From RUG11690 sp045616665 (GTDB lineage Bacteria; Bacteroidota; Bacteroidia; Bacteroidales; WCHB1-69): 8,016 nucleotides of DNA. The DNA lies in NCBI GenBank assembly GCA_045616665.1, contig JAZLHE010000079.1, positions 1-8,016 on the forward strand, given 5' to 3'. The notes below the pieces were generated by a model that was given only the letters and a program-made list of their open reading frames with translations, ran no database searches and had not been told where the DNA came from. The translations under genes were made by a program, and so were the position numbers. Shown one piece after another: positions 1 through 6,616 of the stretch (within the stretch, counting starts at the first letter, position 1; each line of letters starts with the position of its first letter).

Positions 1-1
1 T

Positions 2-466
2 TACAACTGGACTGCCGTCACGAAGGGCGCATCCACGACTTATCCTGAGAGTGTGTCAGATACATTGGTACACGGCATCTGCCCCACAGGCTGGCACGTT
101 CCTTCTGATTCGGAGTGGACGCAGCTGACCGACTACGTGAACAAAGAAGAAAATGGATACAGGTGTGACGGTTACAAAACTATCGCCAATGCGTTGTCCA
201 CCACCACGGGTTGGAACAGCAGTATCTCTTCAGGTTGTAATGCGGGCAACAGTGGTGACAAATCGAACGCTACCGGCTTCGCGGCTGTTCCTGCGGGCGA
301 CTGCAACTACTCCAATTTCGGCAACATCGCGTGCTTTGGGTCGGCTACCCAGAACACTAGCTACTTCGCCTACTACCGCTTCTTGTTCTACGACAACGCC
401 TACGTCGTGCGCAGGGACAACGACAATAAGTACGTCGGAATTAGCGTCCGGTGTCTTCGGGACTAA
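2..466 (+). CDS. FISUMP-domain protein, C-terminal part (5' end outside window)
   Basis: This is the last 154 residues of a protein whose start lies before the window; the frame is open from base 2. The visible part is a FISUMP domain (Fibrobacter succinogenes major paralogous domain): it opens with YNWTAV, continues with ICPTGWHVPSDSEW and LTDYV, then a Gly/Asn/Ser-rich middle with FAAVPAGD, and closes with an aromatic stretch (YYRFLFYDNAYV) and the typical ending GISVRCLRD just before TAA. Such domains are common at the C-termini of surface or secreted proteins in Fibrobacteres and Bacteroidetes. Their biochemical role is not established, though carbohydrate or surface binding has been suggested. 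An in-frame GTG at 53 is not a credible start because the domain already begins upstream of it. Domain assignment is fairly sure; function is unknown. Confidence 0.85.
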   Translation, partial: YNWTAVTKGASTTYPESVSDTLVHGICPTGWHVPSDSEWTQLTDYVNKEENGYRCDGYKTIANALSTTTGWNSSISSGCNAGNSGDKSNATGFAAVPAGDCNYSNFGNIACFGSATQNTSYFAYYRFLFYDNAYVVRRDNDNKYVGISVRCLRD

Positions 467-626
467 AATTAGGGTTGAGGGTGGTCTTCACGATTAATGA
501 TTATTACATTCTATTTGGAAAAGTTTATATAGAAAAAGTTAGTTACCAACTGATACAATAATATTATTAATGCTATAAAACCAATATTAAATAATAAAAT
601 GATATTACTTAATACAAAAACGCAAC

Positions 627-651
627 GGGATGTTCTGCTGGGTAATATCCC
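627..651 (+). repeat. Imperfect hairpin between FISUMP gene and ATPase pseudogene
   Basis: GGGATGTT (627-634) can pair with AATATCCC (644-651) across a 9-nt loop, giving eight pairs including one G-U. It is not followed by a T tract. It could help end transcription of the FISUMP gene, but it lies 160 bp beyond that stop, so the role is uncertain. Confidence 0.3.
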
Positions 652-738
652 TAAAAGTGTGTATTATCAACTATTCATTTTCAACGTAAAAAAAGTTAAT
701 AAATTTGTAGTATAATTTTAAAAAAAATCATATTAATC

Positions 739-770
739 TTTCAATTATTCATTTCTTTTTCGTATTTTTG
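739..770 (+). promoter_or_regulatory. Bacteroidetes-type promoter for the ATPase gene
   Basis: TATTTTTG at 763-770 matches the Bacteroidetes -7 element TAnnTTTG exactly. A weak -33-like TTTC lies at 739-742, 20 nt upstream. Transcription would begin near 776, about 30 nt before the ATG at 806. The leader between them is A-rich and has no Shine-Dalgarno site, as is normal for this phylum. The promoter looks intact although the gene it serves is broken. Confidence 0.55.
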
Positions 771-805
771 CAGCCTTCTTACAAAAATAGACAAAACACA
801 AAGAA

Positions 806-1680
806 ATGATAATAGATTTTTCGGTTCGGAATTTCAGGTCCATCAAGGAAACACAAACGCTGTCGTTTCAGGCGGCTAATAACAAGCATTTGGAGAAATA
901 CTATGTGACGGAGGTGGGCAAATATCGTCTGCTGAAAGTGGCTATGCTCTATGGTGCCAATGCCTCCGGCAAAACCAACATCCTGCGAGCTTTGGATATG
1001 CTTTACGCCTTGGTTAGAGAACCCGCCGAGAACAAGAACGAAACAATTGATTACGAAACGTTCCGCTTCGACCTCGCTTTCCAAAAAGGCGATACGGAGA
1101 TGGAAATCGATTTCATCCACAATAATGTCCGCTACGATTATGAGGTGAAATTCAACCGCCAGTGCATCGTGCGCGAAAAATTGTTCAACTACTCCCCCGG
1201 TAAAAGCCTGGTGTTTGAACGTGCTACAGATACCGACAAGCAACTCGCCAAAATCTCTTTCGGAAGCAAAGTGAAAGTGGATAAAAACGACCTCAGCAAT
1301 CTGTCGTTTACCACTTTGTGGAACAATACCGTAACACACTTCCGTCTTGTCAGTTGACGAATTGGAGTCATCGCTGCACCCGGATCTATATCAGCATTTT
1401 CTATTCACCTACCTGAAAAATTCCAGACAGTCTCAACTTATCGTTACAACTCACAATAGGGAACTGCTGAACGACCGCGACCTTTTCCGTAAGGATGCCA
1501 TCTGGATAACTGACCGAAACAATGAGAATCAGATGACAGAGTTGTATAGTCTCGATTCGTTTGACAGTTCCGTGGTTCGCGACACGACCAATGTGTATAA
1601 TGCCTACCGCATTGGCAAGTTGGGTGGTGTGCCTATGGTTAGTGATGTGGATTTTCGGAATTACCAAATCTTTGATAATA
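806..1680 (+). pseudogene. AAA-family ATPase (RloA-like), internally deleted and frameshifted
   Basis: Two fragments of one ATP-binding protein. Fragment 1 (806 to about 1336) starts MIIDFSVRNFRSIK, the usual opening of SMC/RecF-like AAA ATPases, with Walker A GANASGKT at residues 50-57 and continues to NLSFTTLWNNTV. It then reads a few unrelated residues to a TGA at 1355-1357. Fragment 2 resumes in another frame at about 1347 with Walker B (SVDELESSLHP), then an H-loop region (LIVTTHNREL), FRKDAIW, LYSLDSFDSSVVRDT and YNAYRIGKLGG. Intact relatives are about 400-450 residues; here roughly 270 remain, so about 150 residues are gone, including the segment that should carry the ABC signature. 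The normal C-terminal end is also lost: fragment 2 stays open past 1680 into pncC. The family is linked to phage defence (RloA/AbiL-like pairs with RloB). No RloB partner is visible. The right-hand limit is approximate. Confidence 0.75.
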
Positions 1681-1715
1681 CACAAAAAACACGTTTTCCA
1701 CAACCATTTTTTCCT

Positions 1716-1723
1716 TATTTTTG
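1716..1723 (+). promoter_or_regulatory. pncC promoter (-7 box) inside the ATPase remnant's tail
   Basis: TATTTTTG at 1716-1723 matches TAnnTTTG exactly and lies 20 nt upstream of the pncC ATG at 1744. A T-rich GTTTTCC at 1693-1699 is the only candidate for a -33 element and is weak. The resulting leader would be short, about 15 nt, and A/T-rich. It gives pncC its own promoter, independent of the broken gene upstream. Confidence 0.5.
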
Positions 1724-1743
1724 CCTCATTAAATATTTTTACG

Positions 1744-2229
1744 ATGATACAGGAAGAAATTGCGGAATTGTTTTTCAAGAACAAAAAGACATTGGCAGTG
1801 GCGGAGAGCTGCACTGGCGGCTATTTGTCGCACCTCATCACTTCAGTGCCGGGAAGTTCCGGGTTTTTCAAAGGCTCTGTGGTGTCCTATTCCAACGAAA
1901 TCAAACGCTCGGTGCTCAATGTGCGCGAGTTGAACCTCAAAAAACACGGCGCGGTCAGCGAGTTTGTCGTGAACGATATGGCTATCAACACGATGGGGCT
2001 GTTTGATGTGGACTATACCATTGCCACATCCGGCATTGCGGGTCCTGGCGGCGGCAGCGAAGAAAAACCGGTTGGCACGGTTTGGATTTGTGTGGCTACC
2101 ACCACTCGCTTCAATTCCAAAATCCACCACTTCGACCCCAATTTAAGTCGTGTGGAAATTATCCATCAAGCTGCCGAAGCAGCACTTCAAATGCTCAAGG
2201 AAGAATTGTTAACGGACCTCGGGAAGTAA
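1744..2229 (+). CDS. pncC: Nicotinamide-nucleotide amidase (PncC / CinA C-terminal family)
   Basis: This 161-residue protein is a stand-alone CinA C-terminal domain, the same size as E. coli PncC, without the N-terminal MoaB-like domain of full CinA. Family members deamidate nicotinamide mononucleotide to nicotinic acid mononucleotide, recycling the NMN released for example by NAD-dependent DNA ligase. Visible family motifs are AESCTGG at 20-26 (containing the nucleophilic serine), SVVSYSNEIK at 45-54, GAVSE at 69-73, ATSGIAGPGGG at 94-104 and KPVGTVW at 108-114. The ATG at 1744 is chosen because it starts the conserved N-terminal helix just after a consensus promoter; the frame is open further upstream only through remnant DNA. 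The 3' end overlaps the convergent kinase gene by 21 bp. No membrane segment or signal peptide is seen; cytoplasmic. Confidence 0.92.
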   Translation: MIQEEIAELFFKNKKTLAVAESCTGGYLSHLITSVPGSSGFFKGSVVSYSNEIKRSVLNVRELNLKKHGAVSEFVVNDMAINTMGLFDVDYTIATSGIAGPGGGSEEKPVGTVWICVATTTRFNSKIHHFDPNLSRVEIIHQAAEAALQMLKEELLTDLGK

Positions 2230-3177
2230 TTTTTCCCATTGTTCGTCAGTTAATTTCGCGCCCACCGTCTCAATGATGGCGGCGGAAAGGCGTGTGGCAA
2301 TGTAGCCGCAGCGTGGGGTGTCGTATCCTTTCATCAAGCCATACATAAATCCTGAAGCATAAATATCTCCAGCACCGTTGGTATCGATACGTTGGGCTTC
2401 GTAAGGCGGAATTTCCACCACTTCGCCGTTCACATTCACAATCGAACCGTGTTTGCCCAATTTGACAATGGCAATGGGACAGTATTGCGCCAGAATGGGT
2501 AGGGCTTCGGCTCCTTCCTTTTCCGTGAAAGCCTTGGCTTCTTCTTCGTTGGCGAAAATGATATCGACATAACGTCGCAGGATATTTTTCAAAAAGTCGA
2601 GATGACCTTCCACAATATTGTAACTTCCGAAATCCATTGCGACCTTTAAGTGATATTGAGCGGCAATTTCGCAAAGTTTTTGTACTAGGTCGTGATTAAA
2701 AATCAGATATCCTTCAATATATAAATAATCATAATCCTTGAAGATTTCAGGATTGATTTCATCGGGCGTCATCGTGGCTGCGGCACCGAGGTAGGTGGCG
2801 AAAGTCCGTTCGGCATCGGGGGTCATAAAGGTAGTGGCAATGCCGGTGTCAATATCGGAATACATTAGGTGCGGCGTAACTTTGTAGCGTTCCATCTCGG
2901 CTTGGAAAAAGCGTCCGGGTTCGTCCTTGCAAACCTTGCCCATATAGCCGGCATCTATGCCCAATCGGGCCAATCCGTGAATGGTGTTGGATGTGGAACC
3001 GCCTGTGGCAGAAGATTTTGGTATATTTTTGAGAGCCTGATGAATCTCACGTTTCCGTTCACTGTCAATCATTTCCATTCCACCCTTTTCCAAGGAAAAT
3101 TGTTTCAATATTTCTTCGTTTTGTAGATTAACGATAACATCTACCAACGCGTTTCCTACACCGATAATTTTTGCCAT
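2209..3177 (-). CDS. PfkB-family kinase, adenosine-kinase-like
   Basis: A 322-residue ribokinase-fold kinase that transfers phosphate from ATP to a sugar or nucleoside hydroxyl. The N-terminal strand IIGVGNALVDVIV, the substrate-binding GGSTSNT at 59-65, and the C-terminal signature DTNGAGD at 265-271 (its final Asp is the expected catalytic base, GAGD the anion hole) are all present, so the enzyme should be active. FANEEEAKAF and the YLIFNHDL region resemble the Bacteroidetes proteins commonly annotated as adenosine kinase, but substrate cannot be fixed by eye; other PfkB sugars remain possible. ATG at 3177 fits the family start. It is the last gene of the leftward tdk-sufE-kinase run, 57 bp after sufE. 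A loose TAaaTTTT sequence in that gap may be a weak promoter. Its 3' end overlaps pncC. Confidence 0.88.
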   Translation of the reverse strand: MAKIIGVGNALVDVIVNLQNEEILKQFSLEKGGMEMIDSERKREIHQALKNIPKSSATGGSTSNTIHGLARLGIDAGYMGKVCKDEPGRFFQAEMERYKVTPHLMYSDIDTGIATTFMTPDAERTFATYLGAAATMTPDEINPEIFKDYDYLYIEGYLIFNHDLVQKLCEIAAQYHLKVAMDFGSYNIVEGHLDFLKNILRRYVDIIFANEEEAKAFTEKEGAEALPILAQYCPIAIVKLGKHGSIVNVNGEVVEIPPYEAQRIDTNGAGDIYASGFMYGLMKGYDTPRCGYIATRLSAAIIETVGAKLTDEQWEKLLPEVR

Positions 3178-3234
3178 ATTGATATTTTTTGAAAATTTAT
3201 AACCCTATATCCTCATTACTGTACCCTTAACCCG

Positions 3235-3663
3235 TTAATTACAGATCTTGCTAAATCCCAACGCATACAGTTTAATCTGTTTAATCATAGACACCAAACC
3301 GTTGGATCTGGTGGGGGACAAGTGTTCTTTCAAGCCGATTTTGTCGATGTAATCCAGCGAGCAATCTAAAATTTCCTGCGGGGCTCTGCCAGAAAGGACG
3401 CGGATGAGCAAGTTGATGATACCCTTTGTAATGATGGCATCGCTGTCGGCCGTAAAGTTGATTTTACCGTTTTTGAAATCGGCGTGAAGCCAAACTTGCG
3501 ATTGACATCCCGAAATGAGATATTGCTCGGTTTTATATTGAGGGTCGATCAGTGGAAGATCCTTTCCTAATTCAATGATATAATTGTATTTGTCCATCCA
3601 ATCTTCGAACAGTTCGAATTCATCAATGATTTCTTGTTCGGCTTCTTGTAGTGTTTGTTCCAT
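3235..3663 (-). CDS. sufE: SufE-family cysteine desulfurase activator
   Basis: A 142-residue cytoplasmic protein of the SufE/CsdE family. Family members accept persulfide sulfur from the cysteine desulfurase SufS on one active cysteine and pass it to the SufBCD scaffold in Fe-S cluster assembly. The conserved core is plain: an acidic N-terminal helix, a WMDKYNYIIELGKDLP segment at 22-37, the active site SGCQSQVW with Cys53, DSDAIITKGI, then SGRAPQEIL and the C-terminal LSPTRSNGL. Length matches the family. The desulfurase and SufBCD are not in the window, so this is an orphan locus, placed 54 bp after tdk and 57 bp before the PfkB kinase on the same strand. An exact TAnnTTTG box just upstream suggests it can be transcribed separately. 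Confidence 0.93.
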   Translation of the reverse strand: MEQTLQEAEQEIIDEFELFEDWMDKYNYIIELGKDLPLIDPQYKTEQYLISGCQSQVWLHADFKNGKINFTADSDAIITKGIINLLIRVLSGRAPQEILDCSLDYIDKIGLKEHLSPTRSNGLVSMIKQIKLYALGFSKICN

Positions 3664-3683
3664 TTTTTCAAGTAATTAAATTA

Positions 3684-3691
3684 CAAAAATA
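3684..3691 (-). promoter_or_regulatory. sufE promoter (-7 box)
   Basis: Read on the minus strand this is TATTTTTG, an exact TAnnTTTG match, lying 20 nt before the sufE ATG and just after the tdk stop. No clear -33 TTTG is visible at the expected distance. The same box-to-start distance is seen for pncC. Confidence 0.5.
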
Positions 3692-3717
3692 CGAAAAATT
3701 AGTATGAGTTTTATAAA

Positions 3718-4326
3718 CTACTTGTCTGATGTTTCGTTTTTGCTTTGTTGCAGTTGTTCGTTATAGCAATGTCGGCAGAGGGGTTCGTAACTTTCTTTTT
3801 CGCCTAACATAACTTGTTTGTCATTCATTACCAGGCGGTGGGAATATTGGGCGAGGTCGCCGCAACGGGTGCAGATGGCGTGAACTTTGGAAACATATTC
3901 GGCCACGGCCAGCAAACCCGGCATCGGGCCAAACGGGTGACCTAAATAATCCATATCCAATCCTGCCACGATAACGCGTATTCCGTTGTCAGCCAGTTTG
4001 TTGCAAACATCAATAATGCCATTGTCGAAAAACTGAACCTCATCAATACCTACGACTTCCACCGTTTCCATATTGACGTAAAGGAGTATTTCCGAAGAAT
4101 TGTGCACGGGCGTTGAAACCATAGAAGTTTCATCGTGTGAAACCACATCGGTCTCGTTGTACCTGACATCTATGGCCGGCTTAAAAAGTTCAATTTGCTG
4201 CTGCGCGAATCTGGCACGACGAATTCTTCGGAGCAATTCTTCCGTTTTTCCGGAAAACATTGAGCCGCAAATCACCTCTATCCAACCTTTATGTAAATTT
4301 CTACTCGCCTTACTCTCTAAAAACAT
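3718..4326 (-). CDS. tdk: Thymidine kinase (type II)
   Basis: A 202-residue type II thymidine kinase, which phosphorylates thymidine (and deoxyuridine) with ATP in pyrimidine salvage. It has the P-loop GSMFSGKT at 21-28, the KPAIDVRY segment, a SHD triplet at 63-65, Walker B DEVQFF at 95-100 with the expected catalytic Glu96, AGLDMDYLG at 121-129 and the lasso-region SHR motif at 162-164. The structural zinc site is complete: CTRC at 152-155 and CRHC at 184-187. Length and domain order are normal. The ATG at 4326 leaves a 13-residue lead before the first beta strand, usual for the family. It is the first gene of the leftward cluster and is divergent from the gene at 4379; I see no consensus -7 box for it in the 52-bp gap. 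Confidence 0.96.
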   Translation of the reverse strand: MFLESKASRNLHKGWIEVICGSMFSGKTEELLRRIRRARFAQQQIELFKPAIDVRYNETDVVSHDETSMVSTPVHNSSEILLYVNMETVEVVGIDEVQFFDNGIIDVCNKLADNGIRVIVAGLDMDYLGHPFGPMPGLLAVAEYVSKVHAICTRCGDLAQYSHRLVMNDKQVMLGEKESYEPLCRHCYNEQLQQSKNETSDK

Positions 4327-4349
4327 TTTTTTGTCTTGTTTGAATTGAA

Positions 4350-4365
4350 TATTTTTGTATTTTTG
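4350..4365 (+). promoter_or_regulatory. Two abutting TATTTTTG promoter boxes
   Basis: TATTTTTG occurs twice end to end (4350-4357 and 4358-4365); each copy alone matches the Bacteroidetes -7 consensus. TTTG at 4330-4333 and at 4339-4342 are possible -33 elements, though neither spacing is ideal. Transcription would start at about 4363 or 4371, leaving only 8-16 nt before ATG 4379 but about 60 nt before ATG 4430. This bears on which start is used. Confidence 0.5.
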
Positions 4366-4378
4366 AACGCTTTTTCAA

Positions 4379-5329
4379 ATGGCAAAATTAATAAATTATC
4401 GGGATTATTCCTCGAAGAAGTTTTGTATTATGCAGAATAAGGACGAATTATTAAATCAAATCATTGATAATCTTACGCTTATCAAGAATAGTAAGAGTGA
4501 TTTTTCTCAAATTGAAAAGGACATCGTGCTTCAAAATCTTCGCGAAGCCTATTTGCTGATTTTGCAAAATCAGGTGAGTAGTATTCCGCCGGTTCAAAAA
4601 CCGGAAGTCAAGCAAAAACCAGAAACAGAAAAGAAAGAAAAGGCGGTGACCGAAACCAAACCCACTGTTATGCCGGTTCAACCTGTGTCGGTAGTTAAGG
4701 AAGCGCCAGTTGTTGAAAAATCGCCGGTTGTTGAAAAAAAAGTTGAGTCGCAAGTGGAGGTTCCTCGTAAGGAAGAAAAACCTGTTATTGAAGAAATTTC
4801 TCCGAAAAATGATAAAGTACAAGAGGAAGATCTTGACGAGATGGATTCTGATATTCTGCAATTTCTAACTCCACAACCCAAAGCGGAAACAAAAAAACAG
4901 CCAGAGGTAAAGACGGAAGCAAAGGTAGAAGCAAAACCAGAGGTGAAACCGGAGGCAAAACCGGCTATTCCAGAACCCAAGCCGGCACAGCAAGTTGAAG
5001 TAGTTCCTGCCGCCGAAAAGCCGCAGCAGCGTTCGCTCAACGATTTGTTCAATGAGCAGAAAAAGGAAAATTCGCTTGGCGACAAATTCCAGCAGAAAAA
5101 GGTGGTGAATTTGACCAAGGCGATGACAATCAACGACAAGTTCTTGTTTATCAGAGAGTTGTTCAAAAATAAGAGTGAAGAATTCAGTCGTGCCATCCAA
5201 ACATTAAATAATTGTCACGATATTGAAGAGGCCTTTGATATTATGGAAGGATTAAAGAAGCAGTATTTTTGGGATTCTACTTCCGCAGCGTATTTATCAC
5301 TATGTGACTTGGTAAGAAGAAAATTTTAA
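4379..5329 (+). CDS. Uncharacterised protein with Pro/Glu/Lys-rich linker and conserved C-terminal domain
   Basis: Not a family I can name. The 316-residue product has three parts: a helical, leucine-rich N-terminal piece (about 18-67, KDELLNQIIDNLTLIK onward); a long low-complexity, highly charged linker (about 70-217) rich in Pro, Glu, Lys and Val, with five tandem tetrapeptides at 175-194; and a folded C-terminal domain (about 218-316) with SLNDLF, MTINDKFLFIRELF, LNNCHDIEEA and a closing YLSLCDLVRRKF. I recall similar C-terminal domains in hypothetical proteins of other Bacteroidetes. There is no signal peptide or membrane helix, so it is probably cytoplasmic. The start is uncertain: ATG 4379 gives the longest product, but the ATG at 4430 (MQNKDELLNQ) begins the helical part and leaves a more normal leader after the promoter. 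It precedes the secreted peptidase gene by 30 bp and may be co-transcribed with it. Confidence 0.75.
   Translation: MAKLINYRDYSSKKFCIMQNKDELLNQIIDNLTLIKNSKSDFSQIEKDIVLQNLREAYLLILQNQVSSIPPVQKPEVKQKPETEKKEKAVTETKPTVMPVQPVSVVKEAPVVEKSPVVEKKVESQVEVPRKEEKPVIEEISPKNDKVQEEDLDEMDSDILQFLTPQPKAETKKQPEVKTEAKVEAKPEVKPEAKPAIPEPKPAQQVEVVPAAEKPQQRSLNDLFNEQKKENSLGDKFQQKKVVNLTKAMTINDKFLFIRELFKNKSEEFSRAIQTLNNCHDIEEAFDIMEGLKKQYFWDSTSAAYLSLCDLVRRKF
4901..4960 (+). repeat. Five tandem 12-bp units encoding PEVK/TEAK-type tetrapeptides
   Basis: Inside the linker of the preceding gene, five consecutive 12-bp units encode PEVK, TEAK, VEAK, PEVK and PEAK. The nucleotide units are degenerate (for example CCAGAGGTAAAG and CCGGAGGCAAAA) but stay in frame. 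Such in-frame units can gain or lose copies by slippage and change linker length without breaking the gene. Confidence 0.65.
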
Positions 5330-5359
5330 TTAACAATAAGTATCAATCAAAAAAATCAA

Positions 5360-6592
5360 ATGAAAAAATTAACGTCTTTATTGCTTATTGCTATTCTCTT
5401 TTGTAGTGGCGTAGTAATGGCACAAGAAAAAGAAGAAAAAACCGAAAAAGAAGGTTATATCTTCACGAATGTAAAAGAACTTCCAATTACTTCCGTTAAG
5501 GATCAGGCACGTGCGGGCACTTGCTGGTGCTATTCCGGCTTGGGCTTCATTGAAGCAGAACTTTTGCGTATGGGCAAAGGCGAATACGACCTTTCTGAAA
5601 TGTACATTGTTCACAATACCTATATTGATCGTGCAAAGGCAGCCGTTCGCACTCACGGAGATGTTTCTTTCTCGCAAGGAGGCTCGTTCTATGATGTAAT
5701 TTATGGAATGAAGACTTTTGGTTTGGTTCCGGAAGCCGAAATGCGTCCAGGTGCCATGTATGGTGACAGCTTGTCAAAACACGGTGAACTTTCCGCTATC
5801 AGCGAAGCCATTGTCAAAGCCATTGCCAAAGGCGACCACAAGTCATTACAAACCAACAAGGACAACGAAATGTTGTGGGAGAAGTCAATCAAGGCCGTTC
5901 ACGACATTTATTTGGGCAAATGTCCTGAAAATTTCGTTTACAATGGCGACCCCTACACCCCAATGTCATTTTATCAATCATTGGGATTGAATGCGGATGA
6001 TTATGTTTCCATCACTTCTTATACCCATCATCCTTTCTATGAAAAATTTGTATTGGAAATCCAGGACAACTGGCGTTGGTCACAGTGCTACAATGTTCCA
6101 TTGGATGAATTTATGCAGATTTTTGACAATGCCATCGACAATGGTTATACCATCGCTTGGGGTGCTGATGTAAGTGAAGACGGTTTCCGCAAGGGTATTC
6201 GTGACGGTTTCTGCGTATTGCCAGACCTTGAAGCAAGCAGCACCGATAACGGCGGCAGCGATATGGCTCACTGGACTGGTTTGAGCAAAACCGACCGTGC
6301 AAAAGAAGCTTACGAACATCCAACTCCTCAGCGCTGGGTGAGCCAAGAGGAACGTCAAGTGGCATTTGACAACTGGGAAACCACGGATGACCACGGTATG
6401 TTGATTTATGGTAAAGCCAAAGATCAAGCCGGCAATGAATATTATATGGTAAAGAACAGCTGGGGCAAAGTTTATAAATATGACGGTATGTTCTATGCCA
6501 GCAAAGCATTTGTCAGATACAAAACGATGAATATCGTTGTTCATAAAGATGCCCTGCCAAAAGATATCAAGAAAAAATTAGGTATCAAATAG
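5360..6592 (+). CDS. Secreted C1-family (bleomycin hydrolase/aminopeptidase C-like) cysteine peptidase
   Basis: A 410-residue papain-fold peptidase of the C1B aminopeptidase C/bleomycin hydrolase type. Residues 1-21 form a signal peptide (MKK, hydrophobic core, VMA before Gln22), so the mature enzyme is exported, probably to the periplasm; a lysine/glutamate-rich spacer follows. The catalytic set is complete: Gln49 in KDQARAGTCW (oxyanion hole), nucleophile Cys55, His345 in DDHGMLIYG and Asn366 in KNSWG. LSEMYIVHN after the active-site helix is also family-typical. The C-terminus KKKLGIK may act like the bleomycin hydrolase tail that limits these enzymes to aminopeptidase action, but this is inferred. 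Length is slightly below the 440-450 usual for cytoplasmic PepC. A second cysteine, Cys57, sits two residues after the nucleophile. Start ATG 5360 has an A-rich leader and is fixed by the signal peptide. The closest functional label is aminopeptidase C; substrates are unknown. Confidence 0.9.
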   Translation: MKKLTSLLLIAILFCSGVVMAQEKEEKTEKEGYIFTNVKELPITSVKDQARAGTCWCYSGLGFIEAELLRMGKGEYDLSEMYIVHNTYIDRAKAAVRTHGDVSFSQGGSFYDVIYGMKTFGLVPEAEMRPGAMYGDSLSKHGELSAISEAIVKAIAKGDHKSLQTNKDNEMLWEKSIKAVHDIYLGKCPENFVYNGDPYTPMSFYQSLGLNADDYVSITSYTHHPFYEKFVLEIQDNWRWSQCYNVPLDEFMQIFDNAIDNGYTIAWGADVSEDGFRKGIRDGFCVLPDLEASSTDNGGSDMAHWTGLSKTDRAKEAYEHPTPQRWVSQEERQVAFDNWETTDDHGMLIYGKAKDQAGNEYYMVKNSWGKVYKYDGMFYASKAFVRYKTMNIVVHKDALPKDIKKKLGIK

Positions 6593-6616
6593 TAATAATA
6601 GCTTTAAAATATTTTC

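Larger units (their letters stand above)
467..805. other. AT-rich intergenic region of 339 bp
   Basis: No credible gene lies here. The first 30 bases after the FISUMP stop have ordinary composition; the rest is strongly AT-rich. The stretch holds one moderate hairpin (627-651) and, at its right end, a Bacteroidetes-type promoter for the broken ATPase gene. No tRNA-like fold and no direct repeat array was seen. Confidence 0.6.

Noticed and set aside
1347..2006. Long plus-strand reading frame starting in the ATPase remnant
   Set aside because: Only its first 90-100 codons resemble the ATPase; beyond about 1680 it reads through the pncC promoter and out of frame over pncC, whose own frame carries all family motifs.
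3024..3031. TATTTTTG on the plus strand inside the PfkB kinase gene
   Set aside because: It is antisense within coding DNA, has no gene downstream on that strand, and such AT-rich boxes are expected by chance.
4451..5200. Several minus-strand open frames opposite the Pro/Glu/Lys-rich gene
   Set aside because: They are Phe/Asn/Arg- or Ser/Thr/Gly-rich complements of the biased linker coding sequence and show no domain.
5264..5271. TATTTTTG as a separate promoter for the peptidase gene
   Set aside because: It encodes Tyr-Phe-Trp of the conserved C-terminal domain of the upstream gene and has no -33 element at a suitable distance; it remains only a weak possibility.
5396..5410. Possible lipobox around Cys15 (LFCSG) of the peptidase
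   Set aside because: Phe before the cysteine does not fit the lipobox, and a good signal peptidase I site (VMA before Gln22) follows.
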